DNA from: Acidobacteriota bacterium
GTDB lineage: Bacteria > Acidobacteriota > Terriglobia > Bryobacterales > Bryobacteraceae
Reading direction: 5' to 3'
Assembly (NCBI GenBank): GCA_016870995.1
Contig: VFZU01000016.1
Span: 1-64,000, forward strand
Length of the DNA: 64,000 bases
In this document: piece by piece, positions 56,673 through 64,000 of the stretch
Layout: each line of letters starts with the position of its first letter
How positions within the stretch are numbered: the stretch's first letter is position 1
The notes under the pieces: generated by a model
What the model saw: only the letters and a program-made list of their open reading frames with translations
The model's database searches: none
What the model was told of the DNA's origin: nothing
Position numbers and translations under genes: made by a program

Positions 56673-57283
56673 CCACTAGCCCCATGTTCTTGAAGATTCT
56701 TTCTCACCCGGTGTTTGTAAGTTTGAACTTTCACATGCCGATGGTGATCGACCTTTCGCACCCGGTCGTGATGTTGTCCGGTGAAAACGGCAGCGGCAAG
56801 AGCACGCTGCTGCATTCGATCTATTACGCGATGAAGGGTCAGCAGGTCGATGGGTTCGTTTACCGCCTAGACACGGGCACAATGAAGTTGGGAACGCCAT
56901 TCCTGTTTGACGCCGAGCAGCACAACCCGCGCATGCAGCTGGATCTCTTCCGGGACAATCACGAGATGGTGGAGTTCCTGGAGATGGCAAGCCACGGGCA
57001 GGTCATGCTGGCGATGTTCCGGGAGAACTTTCCGAGCTTGCCAGAGGGTACAGTTTTGTTACTGGATGAGCCCGAGATGGCGCTTTCGATCAGCAACCAG
57101 CGACGCATTCTGAAGATGCTGCTCGAGCTGGCGGATCAAAAGAAGTTCCGGATCATCTGCGCGACGCATTCGCCGGTTCTGCTCGAATCGCCGGACACCT
57201 ATGTGATCAATCTCGATAACTACACGAACAAGAACGTCGCCGATCAAACGATGGGCATTCAGGGTGCCTCGACACTACAATAG
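56669..57283 (+). CDS. Small AAA ATPase coupled to AbrB-type regulator
   Basis: 204 residues from GTG 56669. Walker [20 protein letters not shown] at about 33-51, an ABC-like signature ASHGQVMLAMF, Walker B TVLLLDEPEMALSISNQRR and the His switch IICATHSPVLL are those of the short OLD/SMC-like AAA family (PF13304-like). It has no nuclease (Toprim) domain attached. The family includes members in defence and toxin-antitoxin-like units, but the function of this short form is not known. Its 3' end overlaps the convergent S9 peptidase gene by nine bases. Confidence 0.85.
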   Translation: MTTSPMFLKILSHPVFVSLNFHMPMVIDLSHPVVMLSGENGSGKSTLLHSIYYAMKGQQVDGFVYRLDTGTMKLGTPFLFDAEQHNPRMQLDLFRDNHEMVEFLEMASHGQVMLAMFRENFPSLPEGTVLLLDEPEMALSISNQRRILKMLLELADQKKFRIICATHSPVLLESPDTYVINLDNYTNKNVADQTMGIQGASTLQ

Positions 57284-59299
57284 CCAGCGTTTGAACCAAT
57301 CGGCGAGCTGCGCGTAAAACAAACGGGAATCCTCAGCTTTGAGGATCCAGTGATTCGCATCCGGGAAGACAATCAGCTTCGATGGGATGCGCAGGCGCTG
57401 CAGAACAGTCCAGTATTCCAGAGAGTTGTTGAGCGGCACGCGGAAGTCGCGCTCGCCGACGGTGACCAGAGTTGGTGTCTTAAAGTTGGCAGCATAGCGG
57501 ATCGGATTTTGCGTTTTCCAGATCTCCCCTTGTTGCCACACCGGGCCTCCGTTGTTGAGCTCGCGTGAGTAGCTGACGTCGCTCGTGCCCCATTGGGATT
57601 CGAGATTAATGAGCCCTGCGTGGGAGACGAGGCATTTGTAGCGCGTCGTGGTTGCCTGCAGCCAATTGGCGAGATGGCCACCGTAGCTGGCACCACCGGC
57701 AGCCTGTCGGGTGGGATCGATAAATGAAAACAGGCGCAGGGCTTCGTCGGCGGCTTCATTGATTTCCTCTCCGGGTGTGGCGAGAGGATCGAGCTGAATG
57801 TTTTGAGCAAACTTCTCGCCGAAGCCCGTAGAGCCCGTGTAGTTGGTGAGTAGGATCACGTAGCCGGGTGAGGCAATCAGATGGTAGTTCCAGCGGAGAA
57901 AGAATTGATCTTTCCACATGGAGTGGGGGCCACCATGGATCAGCACAAGCAGAGGGTACTTCTTGTTGGCATTGAAGCCGGGCGGGGTGACCAGCATGTT
58001 GTGGATTGGGCGGCCCTTTTTCGAGGTGAAGTAGAAGTGTCGTAGGGCAGAGAGGTCGAGATTGTTGATCGCTTCATCGTTGAAGTGAGTCAGGGTGCGA
58101 GTGGCAGCTGTCGAAGAATCGAATGCTTGGATCTCGGCAGGTTGTGTGGCGGAATCGAAGTTAGCGAAAAGTTGATTGCCGCCGATGGCGATATTGGCGA
58201 AGTTGCCCGTCTTTTGGGGATGTTCGACGAGGTTGGTGCCATCAGAGGCAATTCGGAACATCTTGCCAAGCCCAGCCGCGTCTGCTGTAAAGACGATGGT
58301 CTTCGAATCGGCGGTAAAGACGAAGCTGTCAATCGAGCGATCGATCGATTCAGTGAGTGTTTTAGGGACGCCACCTTGAGGCCAGGGAACCATCGCGAGA
58401 CGGTTGATGCTGTAGGTTTTGCCGCCGACTCCCTCGCGGCTTTCCAGCACGTAGAGCGCTTTACCGTCCGGGCGGAATTTGGGGTTCGAATAGTTGCAAG
58501 CCCCTGAGGTGAGCGGTTGGGGCTCCCCTCCATTTGCACTCACGAGGAAGATTTTCGTGCGGACGGTTGCATAGGCAGCCTCGTGGCGATTGATGTCGGA
58601 TTGAAAGACGATCGACTGGGAATCCGGTGTCCAGGAAGCGCTTAAGTCTTCGCCGCTATTGGAGAGCGGAGCTGCCATGCCGGGCGTTGTGGACCACTTG
58701 GAGCCGGCGAAGATGTCTTTCGGTGTCGCCTCTGGCTTGCTCTCCATCACAAAAATGTGGGCGTGTTTGGCATCAAGCCAGTGGTCCCACATGCGAATCG
58801 GGAATGACTCGAAAACACGGGCATTTGATTTTGATTTCGGCGCAACAGAGGTATCGACCATGCTTGTGAACATGAGTCGTTTGCCGTCCGGCGACCATTG
58901 GGGATCGCTGGCACCTCCGCTCAGGCTGGTGTAACGCTGAGCTTCGCCGCCTGAGGCTAGATCAAGTACATAGACTTGTGAATCGGTATCGCCGTCACGA
59001 GTTGCCGCAAAGGCGATGCGCTTGCCATCGGGTGACCAGGTGGGAGAAGACTCTGAGCCTTTGGTGTGAGTCAACTTGCGCGGGGCGGCGGAACCATCGC
59101 CAGGGACGAGCCAGAGATCCGAAGACTGATCTTTAGGATCATAGGCGGGTTCGGTAACTGAGAAGACAACCCACTTGCCGTCCGGTGATGGGATGGGAGC
59201 ACCCACGCGCTTGAGCAGCCACATCGATTCATGCGTAATGGGGCCCTTTGCAGCGAAGATCATCGAGCTGATGAGGAAAAGTAGCGTGAGGAGGCGCAT
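57275..59299 (-). CDS. Secreted S9 (prolyl oligopeptidase-type) peptidase
   Basis: 674 residues with signal peptide (LLTLLFLISSMIFAAKG). The N-terminal propeller shows repeated SPDGK-type blades (PIPSPDGKWVVFSV, WSPDGKRIAFAA); the C-terminal hydrolase has LVLIHGGPHSMW, the nucleophile in GGASYGGHLANW and the His in FPDANHWILK. It cuts peptides after Pro, Ala or similar residues outside the cytoplasm. It is divergent from the deoC-like gene. Confidence 0.92.
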   Translation of the reverse strand: MRLLTLLFLISSMIFAAKGPITHESMWLLKRVGAPIPSPDGKWVVFSVTEPAYDPKDQSSDLWLVPGDGSAAPRKLTHTKGSESSPTWSPDGKRIAFAATRDGDTDSQVYVLDLASGGEAQRYTSLSGGASDPQWSPDGKRLMFTSMVDTSVAPKSKSNARVFESFPIRMWDHWLDAKHAHIFVMESKPEATPKDIFAGSKWSTTPGMAAPLSNSGEDLSASWTPDSQSIVFQSDINRHEAAYATVRTKIFLVSANGGEPQPLTSGACNYSNPKFRPDGKALYVLESREGVGGKTYSINRLAMVPWPQGGVPKTLTESIDRSIDSFVFTADSKTIVFTADAAGLGKMFRIASDGTNLVEHPQKTGNFANIAIGGNQLFANFDSATQPAEIQAFDSSTAATRTLTHFNDEAINNLDLSALRHFYFTSKKGRPIHNMLVTPPGFNANKKYPLLVLIHGGPHSMWKDQFFLRWNYHLIASPGYVILLTNYTGSTGFGEKFAQNIQLDPLATPGEEINEAADEALRLFSFIDPTRQAAGGASYGGHLANWLQATTTRYKCLVSHAGLINLESQWGTSDVSYSRELNNGGPVWQQGEIWKTQNPIRYAANFKTPTLVTVGERDFRVPLNNSLEYWTVLQRLRIPSKLIVFPDANHWILKAEDSRLFYAQLADWFKRWLL

Positions 59300-59322
59300 G
59301 ATTTCCTTATATAACTAAAGGG

Positions 59323-60015
59323 ATGGAATATCGTGATTTAGCTGGACTGGTTGATTATCATTTGTCGAGCCCGTTGATGACCGAAGAGCAGTTGCATGAG
59401 GGTTGCGCAACGGCAGCGGCATATGAAGTTCGAAGCGTAGTGGTGCGGCCCTGTGATCTGGATTTGGCTAGGGAGTGGGTAACAAGGATCCGACTGGGTA
59501 GCCGGACCAGCGCAGCTCCAGGAGATGCCACAACAGCTGTAAAGCAATTCGAAGTTCGCGATATGCTGCGGCGAGGTGCTGTGGATGTCGAAGCCAAAGT
59601 GAACCTGCCAAAGATGATGAGCCGGCAGTTTCAATACGTCGAGATTGAGTTGATGCAGTTGCTGAAGACTTGCGAAGAGGGCGGCGCAAAGCTGACTGCG
59701 AGTTGCGATGTGAGCGTGATCGACGAAGAGCGCCTATTGATCCTCTGCAAGATGGCCAAGCGAAGCGGAGTTGCGATGTTGAGCGCAAGTGAGTACCGCA
59801 TGGAACAGGTTGAGGCGATGCTGAAAAAGTGCGCGCCCTATGTGGAATTGAAACTGATGGTGGATGGGAAGAGTCTCGATGAGGTTATGGCGCTCAAAGA
59901 GAAAGGCGTCGCGCGATTCGGAGTGCGGCATCCTGGGCCGCTGCTCGACGCCTGGAAGCGTCATCTCGAAGCATTGAAGGCGGCCGAGCAACCACCAACT
60001 CCGGTGTTAAGCTAA
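59323..60015 (+). CDS. DeoC-like protein lacking the catalytic lysine
   Basis: 230 residues with the deoxyribose-phosphate aldolase fold: LAGLVDYHLSSPLMTEEQL at the start, VVVRPCDLDLAREWV as the usual strand 2, then a glycine-rich end (EKGVARFGVRHPG). Where DeoC has the Schiff-base Lys in VKTSTGF, this protein reads VAMLSASEY, with Met/Leu at 152-153; the second active-site Lys may be K177 (ELKLMVD). So it is likely not a normal aldolase; perhaps another function. Next gene, aroDE, follows after 20 bases. Alignment is by eye. Confidence 0.75.
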   Translation: MEYRDLAGLVDYHLSSPLMTEEQLHEGCATAAAYEVRSVVVRPCDLDLAREWVTRIRLGSRTSAAPGDATTAVKQFEVRDMLRRGAVDVEAKVNLPKMMSRQFQYVEIELMQLLKTCEEGGAKLTASCDVSVIDEERLLILCKMAKRSGVAMLSASEYRMEQVEAMLKKCAPYVELKLMVDGKSLDEVMALKEKGVARFGVRHPGPLLDAWKRHLEALKAAEQPPTPVLS

Positions 60016-60035
60016 GGAACGTTTCCTACAGAACT

Positions 60036-61535
60036 ATGTCAACGCGCGCGGCATTGCCCAAGGTTTGCATCGCTTTGGGTTTACCTACAGTCGAGAAGCT
60101 GCTGGATCAGGCAGATAAGGAAGTTGCCGCAGGGGAACGCTTTCTTGAGTTTCGCCTCGATTATCTGAGCAAGCCGGAACAGGGCCTGAAGGCCGTCACC
60201 GCCTTTCTTGAAAAGCATCCTGATGTCTCTCTACTGGTCACTTGCCGGCGTCACCAAAATCACGGCAAGTACAACGGTGTGATCGACGATCAGATCCGGA
60301 TCCTCGATGCGGCCATCGACGCGGGAGCTCATGCCATCGATGTTGAAATCGAAACCGCGGAAAAGACCATCTCAAAGCTCGAGCACATGCGAGCCAAGGC
60401 GCACCTGATCGTAAGCTGGCACAACTATGAAGGTACGCCGCCGCTTGAACCCGTGTTGCGCCGCATGATGAAGGTCCCCGCGGATGCATATAAGGTCGTA
60501 ACGACAGCAAAAAAGCCGAGCGATGCCTCAAAGGTACTCGCGCTGCAAAAGGCTCATCCAAAGGTGCTGATGATTTTGCTCGCGATGGGCGAAGTTGGGT
60601 TCCCAACCCGGGTTTTGTGCAACGCACAAGGTAGTGTGTACACCTACGCGGCACCCAACGCGGTAGAGGGCACAGCACCTGGGCAGGTGAGTGCCAAAAC
60701 TCTACGGCAGTTATACCGAATCGACAAGCTGACCAAGAATGCAAAGGTTTATGGTGTTGTAGCGGACCCCGTACGGCACTCGCTCTCGCCGAATGTTCAC
60801 AACAGAGCGTTTCAAGCGCGAAGGCTCGACTCGGTGTATTTGCCTTTTCTCGTCAAGCCGGCTCAGCTCAAGGATTTTCTGGGATTCTGCGAAAGCTTGC
60901 CAGTGCATGGCTTTAGCGTGACCATTCCTCACAAGCAGAAAATCATTCGGTATCTCGATGCGATCGATCCGCTCGCAAGGCGGATTGGCGCGGTGAATAC
61001 AGTTTGGAAGAAGGCCGGCAAGTGGCGCGGCACCAACACGGATGCTGGTGCGGTGACGAAGCCGCTGGGCAAACGCATCAAGCTGAACCGCAGCACCGTG
61101 CTGCTGGTGGGCAATGGCGGGGCGGCTCGCGGAGCTGCTTTTGCGCTGGCCGATGCAGGGGCCAAGGTAATGATCACTGGGCGAAATGTGGACCGGGTTC
61201 GTGCCTTTGCCAAGATGTGTGGCGCGGAAGCCGTGGCTCGCGAACTGTTGAATGGCAAGAAGTTCGATGCTCTGGTTCATGCGACGCCGATAGGAATGTT
61301 TCCGCACGTGAAAGAGTGCTTCTTCGATGGGGATCTTCCGGCGGATGTGGTGTTCGACATGGTTTATAACCCGATGGAAACCGAGTTGATCCGGCGGGCC
61401 AAGGCTCAAGGCAGTGAAGTGATTCCTGGTCTTGAGATGTTTCTCGCGCAAGCGGCGCAGCAATTCGAAATCTGGACCGGGGAAAGCGCGCCGGCGAGTG
61501 TGATGGAGAAAGCGGCAATGGAGGCTCTCAAATGA
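60036..61535 (+). CDS. aroDE: Fused 3-dehydroquinate dehydratase (type I) / shikimate dehydrogenase
   Basis: 499 residues covering two shikimate steps. AroD (about 1-235): EFRLDYL, the catalytic H129 in SWHNYEGTP and Schiff-base K153 in AYKVVTTA. AroE (about 236-499): GVVADPVRHSLSPNVHN, K in VTIPHKQ, NTDAGAVT and NAD(P) loop GNGGAARGAAFALADAGA. It dehydrates 3-dehydroquinate then reduces dehydroshikimate, as in plants and some bacteria. Starts at ATG 60036; the stop overlaps the next gene (ATGA). Confidence 0.94.
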   Translation: MSTRAALPKVCIALGLPTVEKLLDQADKEVAAGERFLEFRLDYLSKPEQGLKAVTAFLEKHPDVSLLVTCRRHQNHGKYNGVIDDQIRILDAAIDAGAHAIDVEIETAEKTISKLEHMRAKAHLIVSWHNYEGTPPLEPVLRRMMKVPADAYKVVTTAKKPSDASKVLALQKAHPKVLMILLAMGEVGFPTRVLCNAQGSVYTYAAPNAVEGTAPGQVSAKTLRQLYRIDKLTKNAKVYGVVADPVRHSLSPNVHNRAFQARRLDSVYLPFLVKPAQLKDFLGFCESLPVHGFSVTIPHKQKIIRYLDAIDPLARRIGAVNTVWKKAGKWRGTNTDAGAVTKPLGKRIKLNRSTVLLVGNGGAARGAAFALADAGAKVMITGRNVDRVRAFAKMCGAEAVARELLNGKKFDALVHATPIGMFPHVKECFFDGDLPADVVFDMVYNPMETELIRRAKAQGSEVIPGLEMFLAQAAQQFEIWTGESAPASVMEKAAMEALK

Positions 61536-61717
61536 AGTTGAAGCGCAGGGAGTTGTTGGTTGCCACCGTCGGTGTGGCGGCGGCGCAGCCACCAAAGCCT
61601 CAACAAGGCGGCGACTTGGTGGAGCTGGCTCGCCAATCGATGAAGTCAAACCGTGAAGCAATCGCAAAAGTAAAAGTGGATATCGCGGTGGAACCGGCTT
61701 TCGTGTTTAAGGCATAG
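61532..61717 (+). CDS. Small Tat-leader protein before amidase
   Basis: 61 residues: MKLKRRELLVATVGVAAAQPP, a twin-Arg-like leader, then a short charged part (ELARQSMKSNREAIAKVKVDIA). Overlaps the aroDE stop by four bases and precedes the amidase by four bases. Could be a tiny exported partner of the amidase. No family known to me. Confidence 0.6.
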   Translation: MKLKRRELLVATVGVAAAQPPKPQQGGDLVELARQSMKSNREAIAKVKVDIAVEPAFVFKA

Positions 61718-61721
61718 CATT

Positions 61722-63149
61722 ATGGCGATCTCAGGTGAGGACATTTTCTTTGCGTCAGCCGTGGATCTGAACGCGGGTTGGAAAAAGGGCGACTATTCGT
61801 GTGAAGAGTTAACGAAAGCCTACCTGGATCGACTCGAGAAGCAGGGGCCTGAGCACAATGCGCTGGCTCTCAGCTTTCGTAAGGACGCCCTCAAGAAGGC
61901 CAAGGATGTCGATGGCGATCGCAAGATCGAGCGTTTTCGCGGCAGGTTGCAGGGTGTGCCATTCGGAGCTAAGGATTTGCTCGCCTGGCCGAAGTATCCC
62001 ACCACCTGGGGTGCGAAGCCTTATGCAAACCAGGTATTCGATCAACCGGCAACGGTGCTGAAGAAGCTCGACGGCAAGGGCGCAGTGTTGATTGGGAAGC
62101 TGGCAATGGTGCAATTGGCTGGGGGCGGCGGGTATCGCTATGCGAAGGCTTCACTGACGGGCCCTTGCTTGAACCCTTGGAATAAGGCGCATTGGGCGGG
62201 TGGATCTTCGAGCGGGAGCGGCGCTGGAGTTGCCGGAGGGATGGTTGGTTTCGCGTTGGGCAGCGAGACGAGCGGGAGTATTCTTACGCCCGCCGCCTTT
62301 TGTGGCATCACTGGGCTACGGCCAACCTATGGGCTTGTCAGCCGGGCTGGAGCCATGGCGCTGAGCTGGACACTGGATAAGATCGGGCCGATGGCAAGGA
62401 CAGCCGAGGATTGCGGGATTATTCTCGAGGCGATTGCGGGATCGGATAGCAAAGACCCGATGAGCGCGGGCAAAAGTTTTTATTATGCGCCGCAATTCGC
62501 AAGGCCGATGACGGATTACACCGTTGGTTTTGCGCCTGTCGATTGGGCGGAGTGGGCTGACCCGGAGACGCGGCAGGTGTTGAATGAAGCACTAAATGTA
62601 GTGCGGTCGATCGGCGTGAAGATGAAAGAGACCGAGCTGCCGGACTATCCTTACGGGCCGCTGGTTTCAACGATCCTGCAAGGTGAGGCATCGAGCATTT
62701 TCGAAGAGCTGATTTCGAGCGGACGTGTGGATGAGATCGCCGACGAAAAGCAGGCGGCGGGGCTAAAAGCAGCTGGCGAGCTTTCTGCAAAGGATTACCT
62801 GAAGGCGATGCGCGTGCGCAGTTTGTTGCAGGCGTCGTTCCGGGATTTCTTCTACGAAATGGATATGATGGTGAGCCCCAGCCGTTTGGGTGTAGCGAAC
62901 CGTATCGAAGTGGCGCTCGATGCTCCCAGACCAGCAGCACCGGCGGATCGCAAGCGAGGCCTTGCCGGGCACATTCCGGCCGGCAATCTGGCCGGGCTGC
63001 CGGCCTTAAGTCTACCCTGCGGATTTGTAAATGGCTTGCCGGTGGGCATTACGCTGATGGGTCGGGCACTTACCGAAAATGCGCTGCTCGCCGTTGGGCG
63101 CGAGTTTCAAGCCCGCACCAACTGGCACAAACAACGGCCCCGCAGCTAA
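61722..63149 (+). CDS. Amidase-signature hydrolase
   Basis: 475 residues. The Ser-cisSer-Lys triad is readable: Lys in VPFGAKDLLAWP, the cis-Ser in WAGGSSSGSGAGVAGG and the nucleophile in GSETSGSILTPA. It hydrolyses an amide, substrate unknown; related to GatA but with no GatB/C nearby. No signal sequence. Ends four bases into the convergent DUF4143-type gene. Confidence 0.92.
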   Translation: MAISGEDIFFASAVDLNAGWKKGDYSCEELTKAYLDRLEKQGPEHNALALSFRKDALKKAKDVDGDRKIERFRGRLQGVPFGAKDLLAWPKYPTTWGAKPYANQVFDQPATVLKKLDGKGAVLIGKLAMVQLAGGGGYRYAKASLTGPCLNPWNKAHWAGGSSSGSGAGVAGGMVGFALGSETSGSILTPAAFCGITGLRPTYGLVSRAGAMALSWTLDKIGPMARTAEDCGIILEAIAGSDSKDPMSAGKSFYYAPQFARPMTDYTVGFAPVDWAEWADPETRQVLNEALNVVRSIGVKMKETELPDYPYGPLVSTILQGEASSIFEELISSGRVDEIADEKQAAGLKAAGELSAKDYLKAMRVRSLLQASFRDFFYEMDMMVSPSRLGVANRIEVALDAPRPAAPADRKRGLAGHIPAGNLAGLPALSLPCGFVNGLPVGITLMGRALTENALLAVGREFQARTNWHKQRPRS

Positions 63150-64000
63150 GCGGTCTTGGCTGCGCGCCCGGTTCGGAGTTGCCTCGCCAATTGGGCCAAA
63201 CCAATTGCCTCGGTTGTTCCATCCATCATGTATCGATCCTCGCCTGGATAGACAACGAAGCGTTTGGCCGGCTTCAGATCTTCGCAGGCGGAATGAAACC
63301 CTCTGCTCACCTTCGGCGCAGGGCTGCGCTTGACTTCGACCACCCAGAGCTTGCCCCCAGGCAATACGAGAACCAGATCAATCTCAGCACCGTTGGAGGT
63401 GCGATAGTAGAACGCGTCTGTACCTGGAGGCGCCGTCGTAATCAGCGACTCGATCACAAAGCCTTCCCAACTGGAGCCAGCCACAGGATGACCGAGCAGA
63501 TCTTCGCGATCTCGAATGCCAAGCAGTGCATGCGCAACGCCGGAATCGCGCACATAGGTTTTCGGCGATTTCACCAGCCGCTTGCCCTCGTTGCGATGCC
63601 AGGCGGGAAGCCGACGCACCAGCAGCAGATCCACCAGTAGATCCAGATAGCCGGCCACCGTCTTGCCATCGACACCAAGACTGGCGGCAAGGCTGGCCGC
63701 ATTCAGCATCTGGGCTTGATTATGGGCAAGCATCGTCCAGAAGCGGCGCAGTGTTTCGGCTGGCATGCGCGGAGCAAATTGCGGGATGTCGCGCTCGAGA
63801 TACGTGCGAATGAAGTTGCGACGCCATTCGAAACTGAGCTCGTCCGTATCTGCCAGATAGCTCTGCGGAAAGCCGCCGCGAACCCAAAGGGGATCCAGCT
63901 CAGCGGGCGCGGTCTCAAGAGGATGGCGTGGGCCAAGTTCGAGATAGGCGATGCGGCCCGCCAAGCTCTCGCCGCTCTGCCGCAACAGATCCATCGAGGC
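63146..64000 (-). CDS. AAA/DUF4143-type protein, partial
   Basis: The 5' end lies beyond the window. Visible are the linker (WRRNFIRTYLERDIPQF), the winged-helix-like part (LAASLGVDGKTVAGYLDLL) and the C-terminal DUF4143 domain with a nuclease-like core AEIDLVLVLPGGKLWVVEVKRS. Full-length members begin with an AAA domain (Walker A) that should sit upstream. Role unclear; such proteins are frequent in accessory regions. Confidence 0.85.
   Translation of the reverse strand, partial: ASMDLLRQSGESLAGRIAYLELGPRHPLETAPAELDPLWVRGGFPQSYLADTDELSFEWRRNFIRTYLERDIPQFAPRMPAETLRRFWTMLAHNQAQMLNAASLAASLGVDGKTVAGYLDLLVDLLLVRRLPAWHRNEGKRLVKSPKTYVRDSGVAHALLGIRDREDLLGHPVAGSSWEGFVIESLITTAPPGTDAFYYRTSNGAEIDLVLVLPGGKLWVVEVKRSPAPKVSRGFHSACEDLKPAKRFVVYPGEDRYMMDGTTEAIGLAQLARQLRTGRAAKTA

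Overview
The window reads as chromosomal DNA of an acidobacterium, most likely of the Solibacter/Bryobacter type. Evidence: two secreted VWFA-like proteins of the kind expanded in Acidobacteriota, several Tat-signal oxidoreductases and a sulfatase, a secreted S55 (SpoIVB-type) peptidase, an exosortase with its EpsI partner, BshC (bacillithiol synthesis) and a tightly packed nuo cluster. Genes are dense, many neighbours overlap by 1 or 4 bases (ATGA, GTGA, TGATG, TAATG), and only one gene-free stretch exceeds 300 bases (25.87-26.35 kb). No plasmid, phage, insertion sequence or CRISPR array is visible.

Layout. 0-3.5 kb: an ABC efflux operon in decay (permease remnant, permease with an in-frame TAG, membrane-fusion protein with an in-frame TGA and a one-base deletion) ending in an intact ATPase. 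3.5-6.8 kb: YqeY-like protein, class V aminotransferase and SerA (serine synthesis). 6.8-8.1 kb: an overlapping trio, DUF2256-type zinc-ribbon-like protein, a stand-alone photolyase FAD domain with four cysteines, and a separate protein resembling the photolyase alpha/beta domain. This is the most interesting system in the window. 8.2-13.1 kb: SIS-domain sugar isomerase, two VWFA proteins with a coupled tryptophan-rich small protein, EpsI and exosortase. 13.2-21.8 kb: S55 peptidase plus a large propeller protein, pyruvate kinase, UppP and FtsK. 21.8-22.9 kb: a frameshifted possible cell-wall enzyme and a secreted small protein lying at the 3' end of a tRNA-Ser(GCU) gene. 23-25.9 kb: MsrP and a secreted FAD oxidoreductase. 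25.9-26.35 kb: a graveyard with a TPR remnant and a perfect hairpin.

26.4-38.7 kb: rpoN-hpf-rapZ, a GT-C glycosyltransferase, FkbM methyltransferase coupled to a conserved protein of unknown function, a secreted propeller, a RidA-like protein, then a minus-strand exopolysaccharide operon (NusG-like antiterminator, Wza-like export protein, a one-pass membrane protein with collagen-like tail, GalE, Gfo/Idh/MocA oxidoreductase). 38.7-47.4 kb: nuoC-D-I-J-K-L-M-N-H, lacking nuoA, B, E, F and G here. 47.5-51.8 kb: a small hypothetical gene and a minus-strand group bshC, HpcH-type aldolase and a sulfatase broken by an in-frame TAA. 51.9-57.3 kb: frataxin-like CyaY, HemW, threonine aldolase, M3 peptidase, then an AbrB-type regulator translationally coupled to a small AAA ATPase behind a palindromic operator. 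57.3-64 kb: S9 peptidase, a DeoC-like protein apparently lacking the Schiff-base lysine, a fused AroD-AroE, a 61-residue Tat-leader protein, an amidase, and a partial DUF4143-type protein running off the end.

The themes are cell-envelope and polysaccharide work (exosortase, EPS export, UppP, GT-C, RapZ), respiration (nuo), thiol/iron/redox repair (BshC, CyaY, HemW, MsrP) and extracellular proteolysis. Function calls rest on motif recognition by eye; no database search was run.
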